Origin: Halomonas sp. M4R1S46
GTDB taxonomy: Bacteria > Pseudomonadota > Gammaproteobacteria > Pseudomonadales > Halomonadaceae
Assembly: GCF_025725685.1 (NCBI RefSeq)
Contig: NZ_CP107008.1
Span: 806,001-870,000, forward strand
Length of the DNA stretch: 64,000 nt
Reading direction: 5' to 3'
Positions 48,303-57,317 of this stretch are shown here, piece after piece; the stretch's first letter is position 1; the number at the start of each line of letters is the position of its first letter. Below the pieces are notes generated by a model, which did not search any database, was not told the DNA's origin, and worked only from the letters and a program-made list of their open reading frames with translations. Made by a program: the position numbers and the translations under genes.

Positions 48303-49280
48303 ATGACCCCAGCCGAGCTGCACCAGGACGCCATCGTCATCGATGGTCTCGTTATCGCCAAGTGGAATCGCGAGCTGTTCGAGGACATGCGCAAGGGCGG
48401 CCTCACTGCCGCCAACTGCACCGTGTCCGTCTGGGAGGGTTTCCAGGCCACCGTCGACAACATCGTCAAGACCGACGCCCTGATGGCCGAATCCAGCGAT
48501 CTGGTGCGTCCGGTGCGCACCACCGCGGACATCATCCGGGCCAAGGAAGAGGGCAAGACCGGGATCATCTACGGTTTCCAGAACGCCCACGCCTTCGAGG
48601 ACCAGATCGGCTACGTCGAGATCTTCAAGAAGCTCGGCGTCGGCGTCGTGCAGATGTGCTACAACACCCAGAACCTGGTCGGCACCGGCTGCTACGAGCG
48701 TGACGGCGGCCTGTCCGGCTTCGGTCGCGAGATCGTCGCCGAGATGAACCGCGTGGGCATCATGTGCGACCTCTCCCACGTCGGCGAGCACACCTCCCGC
48801 GAGGTCATCGAGGCCTCCGAGAAGCCGGTGTGCTATTCACACTGCCTGCCGTCCGGCCTCAAGGAACACCCGCGCAACAAGTCCGACGAGGAACTCAAGT
48901 TCATCGCCGACAACGGCGGCTTCGTCGGCGTGACCATGTTCACGCCCTTCCTGCGCGCCGGCGTCGACGCCACCGTCGAGGACTACGTCGAGGCCATCGA
49001 GTACGTGATGAACATCGTCGGCGAGGATGCCATCGGCATCGGCACCGACTTCACCCAGGGCCACGACAAGCAGTTCTTCGAGTGGCTGACCCACGACAAG
49101 GGCTATGCCCGTCGCCTGACCAACTTCGGCAAGATCATCAACCCCGAGGGCATTCGCACCATCGGCGAATTCCCCAACCTCACCGAGGCGCTGCTGAAGC
49201 GCGGCCTGAGCGAGCGTCAGGTGCGCAAGATCATGGGTGAGAACTGGGTCAATGTCCTGAAGGACGTCTGGGGCGAGTGA
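48303..49280 (+). CDS. M19 (renal dipeptidase)-like protein of the betaine operon
   Basis: The 325-residue protein has the M19 fold features GIIYGFQNAHAFED, GIMCDLSHVGEHTS and CYSHCLPSGL (retained metal-binding His positions) and IGIGTDFTQGH. The N-terminal HxD metal-ligand motif of true dipeptidases is replaced by IDGLVIAKWN. A close counterpart sits beside dgcA in pseudomonads, where its biochemical role is unknown to me. It opens the operon that runs to etfB. Confidence 0.88.
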   Translation: MTPAELHQDAIVIDGLVIAKWNRELFEDMRKGGLTAANCTVSVWEGFQATVDNIVKTDALMAESSDLVRPVRTTADIIRAKEEGKTGIIYGFQNAHAFEDQIGYVEIFKKLGVGVVQMCYNTQNLVGTGCYERDGGLSGFGREIVAEMNRVGIMCDLSHVGEHTSREVIEASEKPVCYSHCLPSGLKEHPRNKSDEELKFIADNGGFVGVTMFTPFLRAGVDATVEDYVEAIEYVMNIVGEDAIGIGTDFTQGHDKQFFEWLTHDKGYARRLTNFGKIINPEGIRTIGEFPNLTEALLKRGLSERQVRKIMGENWVNVLKDVWGE

Positions 49281-49425
49281 GCCCGATGCGACGGGCCGCG
49301 GCCCGTCGCCATCCCGACCACGTCACCGCCGCTCGATGCCGCTTACGAAGCCAACAACGCCCGAAGCCGCTCTTACGAGCCCATTGAAGCCCGATAATAA
49401 TCAGCAAGATTCGAGGAATAAGATC

Positions 49426-49971
49426 GTGACCAAGATGGCCCCTGAACTGCCGATCGAAGTGGATGCCGAGACCGGTATCTGGACCACCGACGCCCTGCCG
49501 ATGCTGTACGTGCCGCGTCACTTCTTCATCAACAACCACGTGGCCGTGGAAGAGGCGCTGGGCGCCGAGAAGTATGCCGAGATCCTCTACGATGCCGGCT
49601 ACAAGAGCGCCTGGCACTGGTGCGAGAAGGAGGCCGAATGCCACGGCCTCGAGGGCGTGGACGTCTTCGAACACTACATGAAGCGCCTCTCCCAGCGCGG
49701 CTGGGGCAAGTTCGTGACCGAGGCCATCGACCTTGAGGCGGGTACCTGCCGGGTGCGGCTCGAGCACAGCGCCTTCGTCTATCAGCTGGGCAAGGTGGGC
49801 CGCAAGGTCGAGTACATGTTCACCGGCTGGTTCGCCGGCGCCATGGACCAGATCCTCGCCGCGCGCGGCAGCGAGCTGCGCACCGTCGCCGAGCAGACGC
49901 AGAGCGGCGCAGAAGAAGGCTGCGACGTCGGCATCTTCGTCACCCGTCCGCTCGACACCCAGCAGGGCTGA
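49426..49971 (+). CDS. V4R-like (DUF5943) protein of the betaine operon
   Basis: The 181-residue protein has PMLYVPRHFFINNHVAVEEA and AWHWCEKEAECHGLEGVDVFEHYM, followed by RVRLEHSAFVYQ, similar to 4-vinyl-reductase-type (V4R) small-molecule-binding domains. Equivalent genes lie between the M19-like gene and dgcA in pseudomonads. No catalytic function is known to me; a chaperone or ligand-sensing role is possible. The start is taken as GTG at 49426 (GAGGAA 9 bp upstream), with an ATG at 49435 as alternative. Confidence 0.8.
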   Translation: MTKMAPELPIEVDAETGIWTTDALPMLYVPRHFFINNHVAVEEALGAEKYAEILYDAGYKSAWHWCEKEAECHGLEGVDVFEHYMKRLSQRGWGKFVTEAIDLEAGTCRVRLEHSAFVYQLGKVGRKVEYMFTGWFAGAMDQILAARGSELRTVAEQTQSGAEEGCDVGIFVTRPLDTQQG

Positions 49972-49983
49972 GGAGGCATCACC

Positions 49984-52056
49984 ATGGCATTCGACGCGAT
50001 CTTCCAGCCGATCCAGATCGGCAACCTCACCATCCGCAACCGCGTGGTCAGCACCGCCCACGCCGAGGTCTACGCGACCGACGGCGGCATGACCACCGAC
50101 CGCTACGTCAAGTACTACGAAGAGAAGGCCAAGGGCGGCGTGGGTCTGGCCATCTGCGGCGGCTCCTCGGTGGTCTCTATCGACAGCCCGCAGGCCTGGT
50201 GGAGCTCGGTGAACCTGGCCACCGACCGCATCATCCCGCACTTCCAGAACCTGGCCGATGCCGTGCACAAGCATGGCGGCAAGATCATGATCCAGATCAC
50301 CCACATGGGTCGCCGTTCGCGCTGGGACGGCTTCGACTGGTCGACCCTGCTGTCGCCCTCCGGCATCCGCGAGCCGGTGCACCGCTCCACCTGCAAGACC
50401 ATCGAGGAGGAGGAGATCTGGCGCATCATCGGTGACTTCGCCCAGGCCGCGCGCCGGGCGAAGGAAGGCGGCCTGGACGGCGTCGAGCTGTCCGCCGTGC
50501 ACCAGCACCTGATCGACCAGTTCTGGAGCCCGCGCGTCAACAAGCGGACCGACCAGTGGGGCGGCAGCTTCGAGAACCGCATGCGCTTCGGCATGGAAGT
50601 GCTCAAGGCCGTGCGCGCCGAGGTCGGCGACGACTTCGTGGTCGGCATGCGCATCTGCGGCGACGAGTTCCATCCGGACGGTCTGTCTCACGACGACATG
50701 AAGCAGATCGCCGCCTATTACGACGCCACCGGCCAGCTGGACTTCTTCGGCGTGGTCGGCTCGGGCTGTGATACCCATGACACCCTGGCCAACGTCATCC
50801 CCAACATGGCCTATCCGCCGGAGCCCTTCCTGCACCTGGCCGCCGGCATCAAGGAAGTGGTCAAGGCGCCGGTGATCCACGCCCAGAACATCAAGGACCC
50901 CAACCAGGCCGAGCGCATCCTCGAGGGCGGCTACGTCGACCTGGTGGGCATGACCCGGGCGCACATCGCCGACCCGCACCTGATCGCCAAGATCAAGATG
51001 GACCAGGTCGACCAGATCAAGCAGTGCGTCGGTGCCAACTACTGCATCGACCGCCAGTACCAGGGGCTGGACGTGCTGTGCATCCAGAATGCCGCCACCT
51101 CCCGGGAGTACATGGGCCTGCCGCACATCATCGAGCCCACCGAGGGCAAGAAGCGCAAGGTCGTGGTGGTCGGCGGTGGCCCCGGCGGCATGGAGGCGGC
51201 ACGGGTCGCGGCCGAGCGGGGCCACGAGGTCACCCTGTTCGAGGCCGCAGAGAGCTTAGGCGGGCAGATCACCACGGCCGCCAAGGCGCCCCAGCGTGAC
51301 CAGATCGCCGGCATCACCCGCTGGTACCAGCTCGAGCTGGCGCGTCTCGGCGTCGACCAGCGCCTGGGCACGCGTGCCGACGAGGCCACCATCCTGGACC
51401 TGCGCCCGGACATCGTGGTGCTGGCCACCGGTGGTCACCCCTACCTCGAGCAGCACGAGGAGTGGGGCTATGCCGAGAATCCCGAGGAGAGCCTGGTGGT
51501 CAGCACCTGGGACATCCTCGACGGCCGGGTCGAGCCGGGCAAGAACGTGCTGATCTACGACGCCATCTGCGAGTTCGCCGGCATGTCCGCGGCGGACTAC
51601 CTGGCCGACAAGGGGGCCAAGGTCGAGATCGTCACCGACGACATCAAGCCCGGCGCGGCGGTGGGCGGCACCACCTTCCCGACCTACTATCGCAGCCTCT
51701 ACCAGAAGGAGGTGATCATGACCTCCGACCTGATGCTGCACAAGGTCTACCGGGAAGGCGACTCCCTGGTCGCGGTGCTCGAGAACGAGTACACCGGCAC
51801 CCAGGAGGAGCGCGTGGTCGACCAGGTGGTCGTGGAGAACGGCGTGCGTCCCGACGAGGCCCTCTACTACGCCCTGAAGTCCCAGTCCCGCAACAAGGGC
51901 CAGGTGGACCTGGAGGCTCTCTACGCCATCCAGCCGCAGCCCAGCCTGAGCGAGGAGGGCGACGGCTTCCTGCTGTTCCGCCTGGGCGACTGCTCGGCCC
52001 CGCGTAACACCCACGCGGCCATCTACGACGCCCTGCGGATCTGCAAGGACTTCTAG
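49984..52056 (+). CDS. dgcA: Dimethylglycine demethylase flavin subunit DgcA
   Basis: The 690-residue protein combines an Old Yellow Enzyme-type FMN barrel (about 1-340: FDAIFQPIQIGNLTIRNRVVS, ITHMGRRSRWDG) with a C-terminal FAD/NAD-binding region (about 380-690: KVVVVGGGPGGMEAARVAAERG), the trimethylamine dehydrogenase layout. In the linker, Cys348, Cys354 and Cys366 match Fe-S ligands, but the usual second cysteine is Ala351. It removes a methyl group from dimethylglycine, yielding sarcosine and formaldehyde, with electrons passed to DgcB/ETF (family knowledge from Pseudomonas). Confidence 0.93.
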   Translation: MAFDAIFQPIQIGNLTIRNRVVSTAHAEVYATDGGMTTDRYVKYYEEKAKGGVGLAICGGSSVVSIDSPQAWWSSVNLATDRIIPHFQNLADAVHKHGGKIMIQITHMGRRSRWDGFDWSTLLSPSGIREPVHRSTCKTIEEEEIWRIIGDFAQAARRAKEGGLDGVELSAVHQHLIDQFWSPRVNKRTDQWGGSFENRMRFGMEVLKAVRAEVGDDFVVGMRICGDEFHPDGLSHDDMKQIAAYYDATGQLDFFGVVGSGCDTHDTLANVIPNMAYPPEPFLHLAAGIKEVVKAPVIHAQNIKDPNQAERILEGGYVDLVGMTRAHIADPHLIAKIKMDQVDQIKQCVGANYCIDRQYQGLDVLCIQNAATSREYMGLPHIIEPTEGKKRKVVVVGGGPGGMEAARVAAERGHEVTLFEAAESLGGQITTAAKAPQRDQIAGITRWYQLELARLGVDQRLGTRADEATILDLRPDIVVLATGGHPYLEQHEEWGYAENPEESLVVSTWDILDGRVEPGKNVLIYDAICEFAGMSAADYLADKGAKVEIVTDDIKPGAAVGGTTFPTYYRSLYQKEVIMTSDLMLHKVYREGDSLVAVLENEYTGTQEERVVDQVVVENGVRPDEALYYALKSQSRNKGQVDLEALYAIQPQPSLSEEGDGFLLFRLGDCSAPRNTHAAIYDALRICKDF

Positions 52057-52156
52057 TCGAGCGCGGATGCGGCGCCTGACGCCGTCAGCGGCCACAGCGG
52101 CCCGGTCGGCCATGACCGGGTCGTTCAACAATTCCAAGATTGCGAGGTGAGCCGAG

Positions 52157-54133
52157 ATGCTCGATACCCTCCTGCCGATCCTGATCGCCGCCGCCCTGGC
52201 GCTGGCGGTGATCGGCGCCGGGCGGCGTGTCCGCCTGTGGCGCCAGGGGCGTCCCGCCCGGGTCCCCCTGCTCAAGGGGCTCGCCGCCATGCCGCGGCGC
52301 TACCTGGTGGACCTCCACCATGTGGTGGCCCGCGACAAGGTGATGTCCAACACCCACGTGGCCACCGCCGGCGGCTTCGTCGCCGCGGCGGCACTGATGA
52401 TCCTGGTGCATGGCCTGGGCCTGGCCGAGGGCGTGCTCGGCTGGCTGCTGCTGGCGGCCAGCGCGACCATGTTCGTCGGCAGCTGCTTCGTGGCCCGGCG
52501 GCGTCGCAACCCGCCGTCACGGCTCTCCAAGGGCCCGTGGATGCGGCTGCCGAAGAGCCTGATGGCTTTCTCGCTGAGCGTCTTCGCCATTACCCTGCCC
52601 GCCGTGGGCCTGCTGCCCGAGGACTTCGGCAGCTGGATACTGGCGCTGGTCCTGAGCGCCGTGCTGGTCTGGGGCCTGGGCGAGATGTTCTTCGGCATGA
52701 CCTGGGGCGGGCCCATGAAGCACGCCTTCGCCGGCGCCCTGCACCTGGCCTTCCATCGTCGCGCCGAGCGTTTCGGGGGCGGGCGCTCGACCGGCCTCAA
52801 GGCCCTGGACCTGGACGATCCCGAGGCGCCGCTGGGCGTCGAGACGCCCAGCGACTTCACCTGGAACCAGCTGCTGGGCTTCGATGCCTGCGTGCAGTGC
52901 GGTCGCTGCGAGGCAGCCTGCCCGGCCTTCGCCGCCGGCCAGCCGCTCAACCCCAAGAAGCTGATCCAGGACATGGTGGTGGGCATGGCCGGGGGCAGCG
53001 ATGCCCATTACGCCGGCAGCCCCTATCCCGGCAAGCCGGTGGGCGAGCACCAGGGCAGTGCCCATGGTCCCATCGTGGCGCGGGAGGGCAAGGCCCTGGT
53101 GGATGCCGAGACCCTGTGGTCCTGCACCACCTGCCGGGCCTGCGTCGAGGAGTGCCCGATGATGATCGAGCACGTCGATGCCATCGTCGACATGCGTCGT
53201 TTCCTGACCCTGGAACACGGCAATACGCCCAACAAGGGCGCCGAGGTCCTCGACAACCTGATCGCCACCGACAACCCCGGCGGTTTCGACCCCGGTGCGC
53301 GGATGCACTGGGCCGCCGACCTGGAGCTGCCGCTGATGGCGGACCTGCAGCAGGTCGACGTGCTGCTGTGGCTGGGTGACGGGGCCTACGACATGCGCAA
53401 CCAGCGTACGCTGCGGTCGCTGGTCAAGGTGCTGCGCGCCGCCGGCGTCGACTTCGCCGTGCTCGGCAACGAGGAGCGCGACAGTGGCGACGTGGCGCGC
53501 CGCCTGGGCGACGAGGCGACCTTCCAGAGTCTGGCCAAGCGCAACATCGCCACCCTGGCCAAGTACCGCTTCCAGCAGATCGTTACCTGTGACCCGCACA
53601 GCTTCCACGTGCTGGGCAACGAGTACGGCGAGTTGGGCGGCCACTATCGCGTCTATCACCACAGCACCTTCATCGCCGAGCTCTACGAGGCAGGTCGGCT
53701 GGCCTTCCGGCCCTGGAAGGGCGGCAGCGTGACCTATCACGATCCCTGCTACCTGGGCCGCTACAACGGTGAATTCGAGGCACCGCGCAATGTCCTGCGC
53801 GCCCTGGGCATCCAGGTCGCCGAGATGGAGCGTTCCGGCTTCCGTTCGCGCTGCTGTGGCGGCGGCGGCGGCGCGCCGATCACCGACATCCCCGGCAAGC
53901 AGCGGATCCCGGACATGCGCATGAATGACGTGCGCGAGACCGGTGCCGAGCTGGTGGCCGTGGGCTGTCCCCAGTGCACCGCCATGCTGGAGGGCGTGGT
54001 CGACAGCGGCGCCGAGGTCCGCGATATCGCCGAGCTGGTGGCCGACGCCCTGGTCGAGGTGCCGGCCGGCTCGGCCGCGCACGGCAAGGGTCAGGCGCGG
54101 ACGGCCCGTCCGCAGGCCGAGGAGGTAGTGTGA
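52157..54133 (+). CDS. dgcB: Dimethylglycine demethylase iron-sulfur membrane subunit DgcB
   Basis: The 658-residue protein has an N-terminal membrane region (about 5-25, 75-110, 140-185). Two [4Fe-4S] ferredoxin motifs follow: Cys245/248/251/255 (CVQCGRCEAACP) and Cys323/326/329/333 (CTTCRACVEECP). The C-terminal part has two CCG-type cysteine-rich domains as in heterodisulfide reductase (HDPCYLGRY; Cys566-Cys567 in RCCGGGGGAP). It probably passes electrons from DgcA and the ETF to the respiratory chain. The stop overlaps the etfA start (TGATG). Confidence 0.93.
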   Translation: MLDTLLPILIAAALALAVIGAGRRVRLWRQGRPARVPLLKGLAAMPRRYLVDLHHVVARDKVMSNTHVATAGGFVAAAALMILVHGLGLAEGVLGWLLLAASATMFVGSCFVARRRRNPPSRLSKGPWMRLPKSLMAFSLSVFAITLPAVGLLPEDFGSWILALVLSAVLVWGLGEMFFGMTWGGPMKHAFAGALHLAFHRRAERFGGGRSTGLKALDLDDPEAPLGVETPSDFTWNQLLGFDACVQCGRCEAACPAFAAGQPLNPKKLIQDMVVGMAGGSDAHYAGSPYPGKPVGEHQGSAHGPIVAREGKALVDAETLWSCTTCRACVEECPMMIEHVDAIVDMRRFLTLEHGNTPNKGAEVLDNLIATDNPGGFDPGARMHWAADLELPLMADLQQVDVLLWLGDGAYDMRNQRTLRSLVKVLRAAGVDFAVLGNEERDSGDVARRLGDEATFQSLAKRNIATLAKYRFQQIVTCDPHSFHVLGNEYGELGGHYRVYHHSTFIAELYEAGRLAFRPWKGGSVTYHDPCYLGRYNGEFEAPRNVLRALGIQVAEMERSGFRSRCCGGGGGAPITDIPGKQRIPDMRMNDVRETGAELVAVGCPQCTAMLEGVVDSGAEVRDIAELVADALVEVPAGSAAHGKGQARTARPQAEEVV

Positions 54134-55401
54134 TGAGCGACATCCGACGTCGCGATCCCCGCAAGGAGTGGATCGCCCGCAACCGCCTGCATCCCCAGCA
54201 CCTCGAGGTGCTGGCGGAGCTCGGCCGGGGGGCGGCCAGCGAATGGATGGGGCCCCATGGCCTGATCCGCAGGAACCCCCATGCCGTCGGCTTCATCGGG
54301 CCCAATGGCGTGAAGCGCATCGACCGCAGTGGTGTCCAGCAGGGCCAGGGCGCGGGTGGGGCCCAGGCCTCGGCCGCCCCCCGCAAGCCGCTGGTCGAGA
54401 TCGAGGCGCCGGCCTTCCTGGTGGCCGTGGTGCCGGACATGGCCGGCGGTCGCCTGACCGGTCACGACCGCGACCTGCTGGGACTGGCCCGCCAACTGGC
54501 CGATGCCGACCCGGCGGCCCGCGGGGCGGTGCTGGCCGTGGTCTTCGGTGAGCATAAGGAGGACGACTTCGAGGGAGCCGGTGTCGACCGTCTGCTGCAC
54601 CTCACCGGGCCCGAGGTCGACGGCTTTTCCCCCGAGGCCCGTCTCGGCGCGCTGGCGGCCGTGGAGCAGGCCTGGACCCCGCGGCACTGGCTGCTGCCGG
54701 ATTCCAAGCTGGGCGGGGCCGACCTCGGGCGGCGCCTGGCGGCCCGGCTCGGCGAGCGTCCGGCCACCGGCGTCTGGCAACTCGAGGCCGACGGCGAGGC
54801 TCCCCTGGGCTGGCGCTGTACCGCCCGTGGGGCGGCGGGGACCCTGGATTTCCAGCGGGCCGTGCCCCGCCTGGTGCTGGCCCTGGCCGAGTGTGCCGAA
54901 CCGGTCAGCGAAACGCGCCATGCCGCCGAGCCCCTGGAGCTGCCCGAGGCCCTGCCCTCGCAGCTGTCACGCATCCAGGACCTCGGCCAGGTGGCGGTCG
55001 ACCCTGCCGGGGTGGCGCTGTCCGAGGCCGAGTTCATCCTCTCCGCCGGTAACGGCGTGCGTGACTGGGACGCCTTTCATCATGCCGCCGAGGTGCTGGG
55101 GGCGACGGAGGGGGCGTCCCGGGTGGCCGTGGACGACGGCTTCATGGCCCGCGACCGGCAGGTCGGGGCCACCGGCACCTGGGTCACCGCCCGGGTCTAT
55201 GTGGCGGTGGGCATCAGCGGGGCCATCCAGCACCTCCAGGGCATCCAGACCTGCGACAAGGTGGTGGCCATCAACATGGATCCCGGCTGCGACATGATCA
55301 AGCGCGCCGACCTGGCGGTGATCGGTGACTCGGCCAAGGTGCTCGAGGCCCTGGTCGCCCTGGTGGAGCAGTCAAGGGAGGAGAAGCGCAATGCGGCCTG
55401 A
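54133..55401 (+). CDS. etfA: Electron transfer flavoprotein alpha subunit of the dgc operon
   Basis: The 422-residue protein has an N-terminal extension (about 1-85) and a C-terminal FAD-binding half typical of EtfA: ILSAGNGVRDWDAFHHAAEVLG, SRVAVDDGFMARDRQVGATG, YVAVGISGAIQHLQGIQ and VVAINMDPGCDMIKRADLAVIGD. These dedicated ETFs in betaine clusters differ from the fatty-acid ETF. It overlaps dgcB by one base and etfB by 11 bp. Confidence 0.92.
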   Translation: MSDIRRRDPRKEWIARNRLHPQHLEVLAELGRGAASEWMGPHGLIRRNPHAVGFIGPNGVKRIDRSGVQQGQGAGGAQASAAPRKPLVEIEAPAFLVAVVPDMAGGRLTGHDRDLLGLARQLADADPAARGAVLAVVFGEHKEDDFEGAGVDRLLHLTGPEVDGFSPEARLGALAAVEQAWTPRHWLLPDSKLGGADLGRRLAARLGERPATGVWQLEADGEAPLGWRCTARGAAGTLDFQRAVPRLVLALAECAEPVSETRHAAEPLELPEALPSQLSRIQDLGQVAVDPAGVALSEAEFILSAGNGVRDWDAFHHAAEVLGATEGASRVAVDDGFMARDRQVGATGTWVTARVYVAVGISGAIQHLQGIQTCDKVVAINMDPGCDMIKRADLAVIGDSAKVLEALVALVEQSREEKRNAA

Positions 55402-56194
55402 TACTCATCACAACGGATCTCTCGCAGTGACCGTACTGGTCTCCGTGGGGCGTCATCCGCTGACGGGGCGCGGCCGGCGTGCCGACCAGGATGCTCGCGG
55501 GGTGGAACTGGCGCACACCCTGGCGGACGCCGAGGTCGAGCTGCTGCACGCCGGCCGCCTCGACGAGGGCAGCGAAGCGGCCTTGCGCGGTTACCTGGGC
55601 ATGGGCTTCGAGGCGCTCTCGTTGCTCGAGCAGCCTGCCGGGAGCGACGTGCTGCCCGCCCTGGCCGAGGCCCTCGAGGCGGCGGGGTCGCAGCTGGTAA
55701 TCGCCGGCGAGCGGGCCGAGCAGGGCGAGGGATCGGGCCTGCTGCCCTACCTGCTCGCCGAGCGCCTGGGCTGGCCGCTGGTCAGTGGCCTGGCGGCCGT
55801 GGAAGACGTCGCGGACGGCGTCGCCACGCTGCTGCAGGCCTTGCCCCGGGGCCAGCGTCGCCGGCTCCAGGTGCGCCTGCCGGCCATCGTCACCGTCGAT
55901 GCGGCGGCGCCGGCCCCGCGCCAGAGCGCTTATGGCCCGGCCCGGCGTGGTCGCCTGGACGTGGAGGCGGCACCGGTGATGGAGGACGCCGACATGGCCC
56001 AGTGGCAGGCCCAGCCGGCGCGCAAGCGGCCCAAGCGCCTGAAGATCGTCAAGGCCGCTTCGGCTCGAGACCGCTTCAAGGCCGCCGCGGCCAAGGCCGA
56101 GGGTGGCGGGGGGCAGGTGCTCTCCGATGTCACTCCGGAGGAAGGCGCCGAGGCCATCTTCAAGCTGCTCAAGGAGGAGGGCGTCTTACGCTAG
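55391..56194 (+). CDS. etfB: Electron transfer flavoprotein beta subunit of the dgc operon
   Basis: The 267-residue EtfB-like protein has VTVLVSVGRHPLTGRGRRADQDARGVELA at the N-terminus (summarised as its opening segment) and EDVADGVATLLQALPRGQRRRLQVRLPAIVTV in the middle (core fold). The C-terminal tail is rich in Arg/Lys/Ala. It pairs with the preceding etfA. GGAGGAGAAG lies just before the ATG at 55391, inside the end of etfA. A terminator follows, so this ends the operon. Confidence 0.9.
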   Translation: MRPDTHHNGSLAVTVLVSVGRHPLTGRGRRADQDARGVELAHTLADAEVELLHAGRLDEGSEAALRGYLGMGFEALSLLEQPAGSDVLPALAEALEAAGSQLVIAGERAEQGEGSGLLPYLLAERLGWPLVSGLAAVEDVADGVATLLQALPRGQRRRLQVRLPAIVTVDAAAPAPRQSAYGPARRGRLDVEAAPVMEDADMAQWQAQPARKRPKRLKIVKAASARDRFKAAAAKAEGGGGQVLSDVTPEEGAEAIFKLLKEEGVLR

Positions 56195-56227
56195 GCGTGT
56201 AAACCCACCACCGACGTCTCACCATGC

Positions 56228-56255
56228 AAAGCCCCGGCACCTGTGCCGGGGCTTT
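56228..56255. terminator. Terminator between etfB and the convergent ialB-like gene
   Basis: AAAGCCCCGGCAC (56228-56240) and GTGCCGGGGCTTT (56243-56255) form a 13-bp perfect stem with a 2-base loop. The stem ends in TTT on the + strand and in AAA/TTT symmetry, so it can act for both converging transcripts. Confidence 0.85.
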
Positions 56256-56279
56256 CGCGTGTGGGGCATGGTGTTGCCG

Positions 56280-56813
56280 TCAGGGCGCGATCCGCTGGCT
56301 GGCATCGGTGAAGCCCATCAGGGAGATGTCCAGGTCCATGCGGTTGCCCTGCGGGCCTACCAGGCTCAGGGTCGCGCTGCTGCCGGAGCGCAGCGCCTGG
56401 AGCAGCGCCGGTTCCACCGGCAGGTCGGCGCGGCAGCCCTGCTGCAGGCAGACCTGGTAGGGGAACTGGGCCGGTTGGGCACTGCCCGCGCTCAGCTGCA
56501 GGCCGGGCGCGAGGCGCACGCCCAGCGGCAGCAGGAAGGTCATCGCCGGGCGACCCTCGAGTTGCGGCGGGTAGGCGACCACCACCCGCATCATGGGCTG
56601 GTCGCTGTCGGCGTTGGTGACCACCTGGTTCATGGTGCAGTTGCCCTGGCTGCTGTCGCTCGGGCAGACCACCTCCCAGTCATCGAGCTGCTCGGTGGTG
56701 ATATCGGTACGGGCCTGCTCCGACGAGGCCTGCTGGGCGAAGGCGTTGGGGGCCAGGGCCAGCAGCGACAGCAGGCCGGTCAGGCACAGGCGGCGGGCGA
56801 CAGGGTTCGACAT
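56280..56813 (-). CDS. IalB (invasion-associated locus B) family periplasmic protein
   Basis: The 177-residue protein has a signal peptide (about 1-26, ending APNAFA) and the IalB-family features DDWEVVCP, NCTMNQVV, FLLPLGVRLAPGLQL and VCLQQGCRADLPVEPALLQAL. The paired cysteines probably form a disulfide. The family is widespread in non-pathogens, so a role in invasion is not implied here. The start at 56813 is preceded by GAGGAG. Confidence 0.85.
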   Translation of the reverse strand: MSNPVARRLCLTGLLSLLALAPNAFAQQASSEQARTDITTEQLDDWEVVCPSDSSQGNCTMNQVVTNADSDQPMMRVVVAYPPQLEGRPAMTFLLPLGVRLAPGLQLSAGSAQPAQFPYQVCLQQGCRADLPVEPALLQALRSGSSATLSLVGPQGNRMDLDISLMGFTDASQRIAP

Positions 56814-56970
56814 CGGTAGTATCTCCTCGGCGTGGGTGGTCATGAACGTTCGGTCGGGTCATGCATCCGCGGCCGGCGCCCGGCACGGGGGGCGAGGCCG
56901 CCTCCCGGGCGATGGCCCGGACGGGAAGCCCTACCATGCCCCCTCGACCCCCTCGAGGTCGAGTCCCGAG

Positions 56971-57253
56971 GGCATTTTGTCAGGGCTATCGCATTTGGAT
57001 ATGACGAGGGGCGCCGGGGACAGGTCGGCGAGGAGGTCCTACGCCATGGGTGAGGAGGATTCCTCCGAACGGGCTGGCCATGGATGGCCAGCACCGGACC
57101 TGCAAGCGGAGCGGGACGCGAGAGCACAGCAGGGCGTCGGTAGCGCCCAGGGATGGGTTTACAGCGCCTCCTCGATGGTCCGGCACCCCGGGACCTGTCG
57201 CCGGATCAGTCCCGAGCGACACGGCCAACTGCGATAGCCCTAGGCATTGTGTC
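56971..57253. repeat. MITE-like element with 17-bp inverted termini and flanking direct repeats
   Basis: AGGGCTATCGCATTTGG (56982-56998) and the complement of 57225-57241 (AGGGCTATCGCAGTTGG) match at 16 of 17 bases. GGCATTTTGTC (56971-56981) and GGCATTGTGTC (57243-57253) flank the element and match at 10 of 11. Further internal inverted similarity (ACAGGTC segments) lets the 260 bp fold back. No transposase is encoded. It looks like a non-autonomous element or a Halomonas intergenic repeat. Confidence 0.6.
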
Positions 57254-57283
57254 GGGCGCCGGGGGATCGGGGTAGACGGCAAA

Positions 57284-57317
57284 CGACGACGACCCCGGCA
57301 CGGGCCGGGGTCGTCGT
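57284..57317 (-). terminator. Terminator of the BCCT transporter gene
   Basis: ACGACGACCCCGGC (57286-57299), loop ACGG and its exact complement at 57304-57317 form a 14-bp stem. On the minus strand it is followed by GTTTGCC, 18 bp beyond the BCCT stop codon. Confidence 0.75.

Noticed and set aside
49249..51225. A 658-codon open frame on the minus strand opposite dgcA
   Set aside because: dgcA on the + strand is strongly supported by family motifs; the opposite frame is His/Asp/Val-rich and lacks any domain.
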